From NCBI GenBank assembly GCA_958419975.1, contig CATZIG010000111.1, positions 1 through 6,833 on the forward strand: DNA of 6,833 bases, in the 5' to 3' direction. The position numbers and the translations under genes are program-made. The DNA comes from an uncultured Collinsella sp. (GTDB lineage: Bacteria; Actinomycetota; Coriobacteriia; Coriobacteriales; Coriobacteriaceae). Below, piece by piece: positions 1 through 6,061 of the stretch. The first letter of the stretch is position 1; each line of letters opens with the position of its first letter. The notes under the pieces are model-generated. The model was not told the origin of the DNA and searched no databases. It saw only the letters and a program-made list of their open reading frames with translations.

Positions 1-53
1 AATTGCGACGGCGACGTTTGTCCGCCGGCGGCCTGTGCGTGCTCGCAACCCAT
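1..53 (-). CDS. N-terminal fragment of an unidentified protein, cut by the left edge
   Basis: An ATG at 53-51 (minus strand) opens a reading frame that stays open to the window edge. It gives 17 complete codons, MGCEHAQAAGGQTSPSQ. The start is supported by a strong Shine-Dalgarno sequence, AAAGGAGT (66-59), five bases upstream, and by a promoter-like pair at 109-138. The visible residues are polar and Gly/Ala/Ser/Thr-rich, as in a flexible N-terminus. There is no hydrophobic signal peptide in what can be seen. I do not recognise the gene and assign no function. It lies downstream of the sulfatase-family gene on the same strand with a 145-bp gap, so it could be read partly from that gene's promoter, but the local promoter suggests its own transcription. 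Confidence 0.65.
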   Translation of the reverse strand, partial: MGCEHAQAAGGQTSPSQ

Positions 54-75
54 GTATGACTCCTTTGTATATGTT

Positions 76-89
76 GGGGCCGGAGCCCC
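76..89 (-). other. Short GC hairpin in the leader of the left-edge gene
   Basis: GGGGC (76-80) and GCCCC (85-89) form a perfect 5-bp GC stem with a 4-base loop. The stem lies between the predicted transcription start (about 102) and the ribosome binding site (66-59). On the minus strand it is followed by AACATATAC, not a T-run, so it is not a convincing intrinsic terminator. It could stabilise the leader or end readthrough from the gene upstream; the role is unknown. Confidence 0.3.
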
Positions 90-108
90 GTGATGTGACA
101 CGAGCGTC

Positions 109-138
109 ATTGTACCCTCGTTTGCGAGCGGGAGTCAT
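109..138 (-). promoter_or_regulatory. Candidate sigma-70-type promoter for the left-edge gene
   Basis: On the minus strand, ATGACT (138-133; 4 of 6 to TTGACA) is followed after 18 bases by TACAAT (114-109; 5 of 6 to TATAAT). Transcription would start near position 102 and give a leader of about 50 bases before the ATG at 53. The spacer contains a small perfect dyad, CTCG-N4-CGAG (117-128), which could be an operator or chance. The match is by eye only. Confidence 0.4.
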
Positions 139-149
139 TTGCGATGCAT

Positions 150-184
150 TTGGGCCGAGCGTGCTTGCAATACGATGGGCCCAA
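150..184. repeat. Inverted repeat TTGGGCC / GGCCCAA just past the sulfatase gene stop
   Basis: TTGGGCC (150-156) and GGCCCAA (178-184) are perfect 7-bp inverted copies with a 21-base loop. They sit 15-49 bases beyond the minus-strand stop codon at 199. Their position suits a transcript 3'-end stem for the sulfatase-family gene. The loop is long, and on the minus strand the stem is followed by ATGCATCGC rather than a T-tract, so a classical intrinsic terminator is not supported. Confidence 0.3.
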
Positions 185-198
185 GCGAATGGGCGGGC

Positions 199-2352
199 TT
201 ACTGAACTTTGCTGGCGAACTCGAGGTATTGCATGCGCTGCAGCTTGTCGATCGTCGAGGTGTATGGGCTGTCTTCAGATTCCAAGTTGTAGCGCAGCCC
301 GTCGGCACCGAGATAGCCGGCGACATTGATGGTGGGCACATCTGACCTTGTTGCAAGCAGGGCCTTTTGATAGTCGGTGAGCGGGGCGCCGATCTTATTA
401 AGGGTAATGGCTGCAATCTCGTTTGCCCCGACGGTGTCGTAGACGTTGAGCTCGGTATTGCCGGCGATTTCATAGTTAGCCCAGACGAAATAGGTTGACT
501 GATAGACACGGAAAGCGTGGCTTGCCGTATCTTCCTGAGGGTACAGCTCGTCGTTGAGAGTCGTTGCGGCGCTCGCCTGATGGTCGCCAAAAAAGACAAG
601 AACAACCGGTCTGCCGATATTGCGGAGCTCGTTGATAAAGTACTCGAGGTCCCGGTCGGATGCGTTGATGCAGGTGAGATAGGTGTTGAGCGCGCTATTG
701 GCGCCCTCGCTGGCTCCCTCGACCCAATAGTTTGTCAGCTCTTCGGCGGGAACGGTGCCATAGTCGTAGCCGCCGTGATTTTGCATCGTGACGTCAAAGA
801 TGAACTGCGGCGCTTCGTCGGTTCTAAGCAGGTCGAGTATCTTGTCGTAGGTGGCGTAGTCGCATACGCCGGCATGGTAACAGGGCGCACCTTCGAAATC
901 GCCGATTGAAAGAAAGTCTCCAAAGCCCAGCTGCTGATAGATCTTATCTCGATGGTAGTTGACGGGGTTTTGCGGGTGCATAGCGGTAGCGGTATACCCA
1001 AGCTCTTTAAGGTCCTTTGCCAGGCTGTTGACGCCATTCATCTGATACAGCTGATAGGGGATCTTGCCTAATCCGACAAAGGCCGTTGTCGCTCCGGTCA
1101 AAAATTCGAATTCGGAGTTTGCCGTTCCGCCACCGGTGACCGAAGCGAGCATGGTGCCGCGAACAAGTGTGTCGGGAAGCGAGTTGTAGAATGCGGGGCC
1201 GGTGTACCCGGCCGCCTGGAGCTGCTCAAAGCACGAAAGGTCGCTAAAACTCTCGTTCATGACGGCAACAATCGTCGGCTTGATTTCATTGAACTGGGCA
1301 ACGGCAGCCGCGCGCTGCTCGCTCGAGCCATACGTGCTGTCGTAGGCGGCGGCGAGCTCCTGCTCGATGCTCTGCGCCTCATCGGGCGTATAGCCTTCGG
1401 GCTTCTCAATGGGCAACTCGTTGACCATTTCGGTGAACGAAGTGATAAAACCCTGAGACGTATATGTGGTGATGGGCTGCCAACGGTCAAATCCAAAATC
1501 CAGCGCCTGCTCCAAGTCGATGCTGGAAAAGCCTGAGAGCCCCACAACGGTCACTAGCAGAAAAGCGCAGAGGTTAGCGGCGATTGCGGGGAAGACATGG
1601 GTGGGCGTACGGAGCTTTCGCGGTCGGATAAGCGAAAGAAGCCCCAGGGAAATCTCCAGCAGAGCGAGAGAGGTTACGATTCCGGCGGTAAAGGTAAACT
1701 CGTATCCCTCGCTCACTTCCATTGCGGTGCCAAGGGCCAAGATATCGCTTGGCAGGATGGCTTCGCCTTTAAACGTTATGACGAAGTGCTCGGCAATGCC
1801 AAGGATGCAACAGGCGACGGGCACGAGGGCCATGACGCCTCCATGACGCTGTCCCAGCAAATAAAGGGAGAGCAGAACCGTCGCGAGCAGCCCGACGGAA
1901 AACCCGAATGAGTTGGCGGGAATGCGATAGAACGTTTCGTTACAGGCAATTTCGAGCGAAACGAACGAGAGCGCTGAAACAGCGGCGATGACAAGGATGT
2001 CACGGCAAATACAGGCAACCGTTCCCGTCGCAAGATCGGTTTGGTCGATAAGTCCCGAAACCAAGGGCTCGACAAGAAGTATGACGGCGGTAGCACCGAG
2101 CGCCGAATAAGAAAGGACCCATAGGGAATTGTCCTCATTTACGAGCAATTGATTCGTAATCCATGCAGCTACCATGCCGAGCGGGATGAGGAGCGTCGCG
2201 CACCAAAAGACGCGGGCAATGGGCGGCTTTTCATTGTGTTTGATTGAAAAATACACGCGCACGACGACGGTGGCCACGATAAGGACGGCGATGAATATGG
2301 GCAGATTGGCCATGTCGCTCGAAGTGATTTCAAGGGGGATATCTTCGGTCAT
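199..2352 (-). CDS. LTA synthase family (sulfatase-type) membrane phosphotransferase
   Basis: This gene encodes 717 residues: a multi-spanning membrane domain joined to an extracytoplasmic alkaline-phosphatase/sulfatase-fold domain, as in the LtaS/MdoB (COG1368) group. About eight hydrophobic segments are visible, near residues 17-35, 47-67, 77-96, 112-135, 151-167, 172-192, 221-242 and 254-275. The fifth-to-seventh interval carries a GEAILPSDIL motif typical of the family. Catalytic-domain landmarks follow in order. They are NESFSD (366-371; Glu metal ligand), GGGTANSEF (407-415; Thr410 is the expected nucleophile), MQNHGGY (523-529; His526) and GDHQ (589-592; Asp-His metal pair). All expected catalytic residues are present. 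The family moves glycerol-phosphate or similar headgroups from lipids to envelope polymers; the exact substrate here cannot be read from sequence, so I give no symbol. I chose the ATG at 2352 because AGAGGAA lies five bases upstream; an in-frame start at 2427 lacks such a site. The gene is divergent from uvrA and probably monocistronic or followed by the left-edge gene. With about eight segments it has more than the five of Staphylococcus LtaS. Confidence 0.88.
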   Translation of the reverse strand: MTEDIPLEITSSDMANLPIFIAVLIVATVVVRVYFSIKHNEKPPIARVFWCATLLIPLGMVAAWITNQLLVNEDNSLWVLSYSALGATAVILLVEPLVSGLIDQTDLATGTVACICRDILVIAAVSALSFVSLEIACNETFYRIPANSFGFSVGLLATVLLSLYLLGQRHGGVMALVPVACCILGIAEHFVITFKGEAILPSDILALGTAMEVSEGYEFTFTAGIVTSLALLEISLGLLSLIRPRKLRTPTHVFPAIAANLCAFLLVTVVGLSGFSSIDLEQALDFGFDRWQPITTYTSQGFITSFTEMVNELPIEKPEGYTPDEAQSIEQELAAAYDSTYGSSEQRAAAVAQFNEIKPTIVAVMNESFSDLSCFEQLQAAGYTGPAFYNSLPDTLVRGTMLASVTGGGTANSEFEFLTGATTAFVGLGKIPYQLYQMNGVNSLAKDLKELGYTATAMHPQNPVNYHRDKIYQQLGFGDFLSIGDFEGAPCYHAGVCDYATYDKILDLLRTDEAPQFIFDVTMQNHGGYDYGTVPAEELTNYWVEGASEGANSALNTYLTCINASDRDLEYFINELRNIGRPVVLVFFGDHQASAATTLNDELYPQEDTASHAFRVYQSTYFVWANYEIAGNTELNVYDTVGANEIAAITLNKIGAPLTDYQKALLATRSDVPTINVAGYLGADGLRYNLESEDSPYTSTIDKLQRMQYLEFASKVQ

Positions 2353-2364
2353 GGACGTTCCTCT

Positions 2365-2402
2365 GTTACAGCAAATTAAGTTCAGTAGTAGATTACTGTA
2401 AC
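2365..2402 (-). promoter_or_regulatory. 7-bp inverted repeat abutting the sulfatase-gene ribosome binding site
   Basis: GTTACAG (2365-2371) and CTGTAAC (2396-2402) are perfect inverted copies separated by 24 bases. On the minus-strand transcript the downstream arm ends one base before the AGAGGAA ribosome binding site (2364-2358). A second dyad, CAGTA (2383-2387) with TACTG (2394-2398), shares bases with the outer arm, so the two stems could not form together. It may be a DNA operator, a leader RNA structure, or chance. I could not identify a convincing -35/-10 pair for this gene. Confidence 0.3.
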
Positions 2403-2470
2403 CTTTCCACGGCATTTCGAGAAACAAAGCACCCGATACGCAAAGCTAAAGGTCTGCGAATCTTGTATTA

Positions 2471-2484
2471 CGAACATCTGTGCG
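2471..2484. promoter_or_regulatory. Candidate LexA (SOS) box upstream of uvrA
   Basis: CGAACATCTGTGCG matches the Gram-positive/actinobacterial LexA operator CGAACATATGTTCG at 12 of 14 positions. The left half-site CGAAC is perfect; the right half GTGCG differs from GTTCG at one base. It lies 61 bases upstream of the uvrA ATG. A TATTAC element (2466-2471) overlaps its left end, which would suit repression by occlusion. uvrA is a classical SOS gene, which makes the match more credible. The same site lies about 120 bases upstream of the divergent sulfatase-family gene, but a role there is not implied. Confidence 0.65.
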
Positions 2485-2511
2485 CGTCGAGTGCGCTAAA
2501 CTCATCGACAG

Positions 2512-2517
2512 TATGAT
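2512..2517 (+). promoter_or_regulatory. Possible -10 element for uvrA
   Basis: TATGAT matches TATAAT at 5 of 6 positions and lies 28 bases before the uvrA ATG. There is no good -35 hexamer at 16-18 bases upstream (the bases there read GAGTGC or similar). An alternative -10 is TATTAC (2466-2471), which overlaps the LexA box. Either would put the LexA box in or next to the promoter. The assignment is tentative. Confidence 0.25.
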
Positions 2518-2527
2518 TCGATGCAAT

Positions 2528-2540
2528 AGGAGGCAAGGAG
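2528..2540 (+). promoter_or_regulatory. Ribosome binding site that fixes the uvrA start
   Basis: AGGAGG (2528-2533) and AAGGAG (2535-2540) lie 12 and 5 bases before the ATG at 2546. They favour that ATG over the in-frame GTG at 2480. The GTG would add 22 residues that UvrA proteins lack, and it lies inside the LexA box. Confidence 0.75.
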
Positions 2541-2545
2541 CTTCC

Positions 2546-5425
2546 ATGTCTGATTCTTCTATCGTTATTCGCGGCGCTCGTGAGCACAACCTCCGTGATA
2601 TCGATGTTTCCATTCCGCGTGACCAACTCGTGGTCATTACCGGTCTTTCTGGCTCGGGCAAGAGTTCGCTGGCATTTGACACTATCTATGCCGAGGGCCA
2701 GCGTCGATACGTCGAGAGTCTTTCGAGCTATGCGCGCCAGTTCTTGGGCCAGATGGACAAACCCGACTTGGATTCAATCGACGGCCTTTCGCCGGCGGTG
2801 TCGATCGACCAAAAGACGACGTCTAAAAACCCTCGCTCGACGGTTGGCACCGTAACCGAGATTTATGACTATCTGCGCCTGCTGTTCGCCCGTGTGGGCA
2901 CCCCGCACTGTCCCGAATGCGGCCGCGTCATTGAGCGCCAGACGACCGACCAGGTTGCCGACAAAGTCTTGGCGGCGGGGGAGGGTCGCCGCGCGTTTGT
3001 GCTGGCACCGGTGGTGCGCGGGCGAAAAGGCGAGTACACCAAACTGTTTGAGGACCTTCGCGCCGAGGGCTTTAGCCGCGTGCGTGTCGACGGCGAAGTG
3101 CGCTCGCTCGATGATCCGATCGATCTGGACAAGAAGTTCAAACACGATATCGAGGTCGTAGTCGACCGCATCGTGATCCGTGAGAATTCTCTGGGCCGTA
3201 TCGCCGAGTCTGTTGAACAGGCGACTGCCTTGGCGCACGGTAATGTGAACGTATACATGCTGCCCGATCGCGATGCTCCCGAGGGGACCGAGGGCGAGCT
3301 ACTGGAGTATTCGTTGGCTCTGGCATGCCCGGAGCACGGGCACTCCATCGACGACCTACAACCCCGCGACTTTTCGTTCAACGCTCCCTATGGCGCATGT
3401 CCTGAGTGCGACGGCCTGGGCTTTAAGAAAACCGTTGATGCCGAGGCGCTGATTGAGGATCCCTCGAAGTCCATTGCCGACGGAGTCTTTGGTAGCCTGT
3501 TTGGCAATTCGAACTACTATCCGCAGATTTTTGCTGCGGTCTGCAAACACTTTAAGGTGAGCGCCGATACGCCGTGGGGGGACTTGCCCCCTCGCGTGCG
3601 TCGTGCGTTTTTGGATGGCATGGGCGACACGAAGATTTCGGTCGACTATCAAAAGCTCGATGGGCGTCGCAGCCAGTGGGATACCAAGTTTTCGGGCGTT
3701 CGCAACATCCTGTACGAACGCTATACCGAGACGACGAACGAGAACACCAAGGCGCGCCTGGAGAAGTACATTCGCGAGGAGCCGTGCTCGAGCTGTCACG
3801 GTGCTCGCCTGCGTCCCGAGATGCTTGCCGTCACCGTGGGCGGCAAGTCCATTTACGAGGTTTGTTGCCTGTCGTGCCGTGAATCGCTCGAGTTTTTTGA
3901 GGGCCTGGAACTCACCGAGCGCCAACAGTTTATCGGCGGCCGTATCGTCAAGGAAATCCTGGAGCGCTTGCGTTTTCTGGTCGATGTTGGACTCGACTAT
4001 CTGACGCTCGATCGTGCCTCGGCGACGCTTTCCGGTGGCGAGGCGCAGCGTATTCGACTGGCAACGCAGATCGGCGCGGGTCTCATGGGCGTGCTCTATA
4101 TTCTGGACGAGCCCTCGATCGGTCTTCATCAACGTGACAACGAGCGCCTGATCAAGACGCTCGAGCGCCTGCGCGATATCGGCAATACCGTTATCGTCGT
4201 CGAACACGACGAGGATACAATCCGTGCCGCCGACTACGTGATCGACATGGGGCCCGGCGCCGGTGCCAACGGCGGGCACGTAGTCGCGGCGGGAACGCCT
4301 GCTGATATCATGGCGTGTCCTGAGTCGATGACGGGCGCTTATCTGACCGGCAAACGAATGATTCGGGTGCCTGATGAACGGCGCAAGCCCGGTCGCGGCT
4401 GCCTTAAAATTACGGGCGCTCGAGCCAACAACCTCAAAAACGTTACTGCCAAGATCGAGTTTGGTACGCTTACGGTTGTTACCGGCGTGTCGGGATCAGG
4501 CAAGAGCTCCCTGGTTACCGACACCATTGCGCCTGCCCTTACGAATGCTATTCACCGTTCGACGCGCCCCGTGGGTCCGTATAAGAAAATCGAGGGCATC
4601 GAGTGTATCGATAAGGTTATCGATATCGACCAGTCGCCGATTGGCCGCACGCCGCGTTCCAACCCTGCTACCTATATCGGCCTGTGGGATGATCTTCGCG
4701 CGCTGTTTGCGAGTACGCCGGAGTCGAAGGCGCGCGGCTACTCGCCGGGTCGTTTCTCCTTTAATGTGAGTGGCGGGCGCTGCGAGGCGTGCAAGGGCGA
4801 CGGGCAGATCAAGATCGAGATGCACTTCCTTCCCGATATCTACGTTCCCTGCGAAGTTTGCGGCGGTAAACGCTACAACCGCGAGACACTCGAGGTCACC
4901 TACCGTGGCAAGACCATCTCGGACGTACTTGACATGAGCGTGGCCGAGGCACTGGCTTTCTTTGGGAATATCCCGCAGATCAAGCGAAAGCTCCAGACGC
5001 TGTACGATGTAGGCTTGGGCTACGTGAGCCTGGGCCAGCCCGCCACGACGCTTTCGGGCGGCGAGGCGCAGCGTGTGAAACTCGCCAAGGAGCTTCATCG
5101 ACGCCAGACGGGCAAGACGTTCTATATTTTGGACGAGCCGACGACTGGCCTTCATTTTGAGGACGTCCGCCAGCTGCTCGATGTGCTGCAGCGCTTGGTC
5201 GATGCGGGCAACACGGTGCTGGTGATTGAACACAACCTTGATGTCATCAAGGTTGCCGACCGCCTGATCGATATGGGTCCCGAGGGCGGTAACGGCGGCG
5301 GAACCGTCGTGGTTTCGGGCACACCGGAGCAGGTTGCGGACTGTCCGCAGAGTTATACGGGCAAGTTTTTGGCGCCGTTGCTCAGGCGTGACCGGGAGCG
5401 TCAGGCTCAACTTGATGCTCAATAA
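2546..5425 (+). CDS. uvrA: UvrA, excinuclease ABC subunit A (damage-recognition ATPase)
   Basis: UvrA dimerises, scans DNA with UvrB for bulky lesions and loads UvrB, starting nucleotide excision repair in the cytoplasm. The 959-residue product is full length (E. coli UvrA has 940). Both ABC modules are intact. Module I has Walker A GLSGSGKS (33-40), signature LSGGEAQR (495-502) and Walker B YILDEPSIGL (518-527). Module II has GVSGSGKS (647-654), LSGGEAQR (836-843) and YILDEPTTGL (860-869). The C-terminal zinc module is canonical: Cys746, Cys749, Cys769 and Cys772 in C-x2-C-x19-C-x2-C spacing. The N-terminal zinc site is altered. It reads Cys261-Pro-Glu-His264-Gly-His266 before Cys285/Cys288, so a His replaces the usual second Cys. 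Further CxxC pairs occur at 122/125 and 414/417. The gene stands alone, with no uvrB in the window. It is probably SOS-controlled through the LexA box at 2471 and is followed by a hairpin at 5446. Long open frames antisense to it are coding shadows. Confidence 0.98.
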   Translation: MSDSSIVIRGAREHNLRDIDVSIPRDQLVVITGLSGSGKSSLAFDTIYAEGQRRYVESLSSYARQFLGQMDKPDLDSIDGLSPAVSIDQKTTSKNPRSTVGTVTEIYDYLRLLFARVGTPHCPECGRVIERQTTDQVADKVLAAGEGRRAFVLAPVVRGRKGEYTKLFEDLRAEGFSRVRVDGEVRSLDDPIDLDKKFKHDIEVVVDRIVIRENSLGRIAESVEQATALAHGNVNVYMLPDRDAPEGTEGELLEYSLALACPEHGHSIDDLQPRDFSFNAPYGACPECDGLGFKKTVDAEALIEDPSKSIADGVFGSLFGNSNYYPQIFAAVCKHFKVSADTPWGDLPPRVRRAFLDGMGDTKISVDYQKLDGRRSQWDTKFSGVRNILYERYTETTNENTKARLEKYIREEPCSSCHGARLRPEMLAVTVGGKSIYEVCCLSCRESLEFFEGLELTERQQFIGGRIVKEILERLRFLVDVGLDYLTLDRASATLSGGEAQRIRLATQIGAGLMGVLYILDEPSIGLHQRDNERLIKTLERLRDIGNTVIVVEHDEDTIRAADYVIDMGPGAGANGGHVVAAGTPADIMACPESMTGAYLTGKRMIRVPDERRKPGRGCLKITGARANNLKNVTAKIEFGTLTVVTGVSGSGKSSLVTDTIAPALTNAIHRSTRPVGPYKKIEGIECIDKVIDIDQSPIGRTPRSNPATYIGLWDDLRALFASTPESKARGYSPGRFSFNVSGGRCEACKGDGQIKIEMHFLPDIYVPCEVCGGKRYNRETLEVTYRGKTISDVLDMSVAEALAFFGNIPQIKRKLQTLYDVGLGYVSLGQPATTLSGGEAQRVKLAKELHRRQTGKTFYILDEPTTGLHFEDVRQLLDVLQRLVDAGNTVLVIEHNLDVIKVADRLIDMGPEGGNGGGTVVVSGTPEQVADCPQSYTGKFLAPLLRRDRERQAQLDAQ

Positions 5426-5445
5426 ATAGGCGATTCAGTTTATGG

Positions 5446-5476
5446 GCGCCATCGACTCCTTGTGATTCGATGGCGC
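5446..5476 (+). terminator. Hairpin terminator candidate after uvrA
   Basis: GCGCCATCGA (5446-5455) and TCGATGGCGC (5467-5476) form a perfect 10-bp stem with an 11-base loop, beginning 21 bases after the uvrA stop codon. It is followed only by TTGCTGTGCC, so the U-tract is weak. The stem and its position between uvrA and a separate promoter argue for transcript 3'-end formation or protection. Efficiency as a Rho-independent terminator is uncertain. Confidence 0.55.
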
Positions 5477-5489
5477 TTGCTGTGCCGAA

Positions 5490-5520
5490 GTGACGTATGC
5501 AGCCGAATTGGACATATACT
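5490..5520 (+). promoter_or_regulatory. Candidate promoter for the deacylase-murJ unit
   Basis: TATACT (5515-5520) matches TATAAT at 5 of 6. GTGACG (5490-5495) matches TTGACA at 4 of 6, with a slightly long 19-base spacer. Transcription would start near 5527, about 30 bases before the ATG at 5558 and downstream of the uvrA hairpin. The -10 is reasonable; the -35 is weak. Confidence 0.4.
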
Positions 5521-5557
5521 TAATCCTTGCGTCCGAATGCGAGGGAAAGGATATGTC

Positions 5558-6058
5558 ATGGCAAAGGCTGTAAAGACGCCAAAAACCAATGCGATGCGCG
5601 AGCTGGAAAGCGCCGGCATTTCCTATGTTCTACATACGTACGAAGACGATGGTGATGAGTCGGTGGGCCTGGGTGTCGCGATTTCGGAGCAGCTTGGCGA
5701 GGAGCCCGGTCAAGGATTTAAGACTTTGGTCTGCGTGACACCGTCCAACGACTATATCGTGTGCTGTATCCCTGTTGCCGACGAGCTCGATCTAAAGTCC
5801 GCCGCGCGTGCCGCGGGGGAGAAGTCCTTGGCCATGATGCATGTGAAGGATTTGCTTGCGGCGACTGGCTACGTTCGCGGCGGCTGCAGCCCGGTCGGTA
5901 TGAAAAAACGCTACCGGACGCTCATTGATGAGACATGTGTCCTTTGGGATACCATTTTTATTTCGGGAGGCAAGCGTGGTTATCAGCTCGAGCTTGCACC
6001 CGATGATTTAATTGCATTTTGCGGGGCGACGGTTGCCGCGATTACGAGAGAGGACTGA
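5558..6058 (+). CDS. ybaK: YbaK/EbsC-family Cys-tRNA(Pro) deacylase
   Basis: The product (166 residues) belongs to the YbaK family, a single-domain cytoplasmic editing enzyme. It hydrolyses Cys-tRNA(Pro) made in error by prolyl-tRNA synthetase and so prevents Cys-for-Pro substitution. Family landmarks are GFKTLV (53-58) with the conserved Lys55, the block GYVRGGCSPVGMKK (104-117), and ISGGKRGYQLELAPDDL (135-151). Its length is typical (about 155-165 residues). The ATG at 5558 is chosen because GGGAAAGGA lies six bases upstream. Starting at the in-frame GTG at 5462 would add 32 unconserved residues and run through the uvrA hairpin. The stop at 6056-6058 is three bases before the murJ ATG, so the two genes are almost certainly cotranscribed. 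The pairing appears to be a matter of transcription; no shared biochemistry is evident. An activity on a different mischarged tRNA is possible within this family. Confidence 0.93.
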   Translation: MAKAVKTPKTNAMRELESAGISYVLHTYEDDGDESVGLGVAISEQLGEEPGQGFKTLVCVTPSNDYIVCCIPVADELDLKSAARAAGEKSLAMMHVKDLLAATGYVRGGCSPVGMKKRYRTLIDETCVLWDTIFISGGKRGYQLELAPDDLIAFCGATVAAITRED

Positions 6059-6061
6059 GCG

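Noticed and set aside
139..345. Small plus-strand open frame spanning the 3' end of the sulfatase-family gene
   Set aside because: Most of it is antisense to the conserved sulfatase coding sequence, and no ribosome binding site precedes it.
2480..2545. N-terminal extension of UvrA from the GTG at 2480
   Set aside because: It overlaps the LexA box and lacks a ribosome binding site. The ATG at 2546 has a strong one, and the UvrA family begins there.
3356..4279. 307-codon open frame on the minus strand inside uvrA
   Set aside because: It is fully antisense to intact uvrA, has no ribosome binding site at its start, and shows no recognisable family motif. Long antisense frames are common in GC-biased coding DNA.
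4496..5422. 308-codon open frame on the minus strand inside uvrA
   Set aside because: It mirrors the second ATPase module of uvrA, with low-complexity composition and no domain pattern. It is a coding shadow.
5462..5557. N-terminal extension of the deacylase from the GTG at 5462
   Set aside because: It would translate through half of the uvrA hairpin and the candidate promoter. The ATG at 5558 has a good ribosome binding site and matches the family length.
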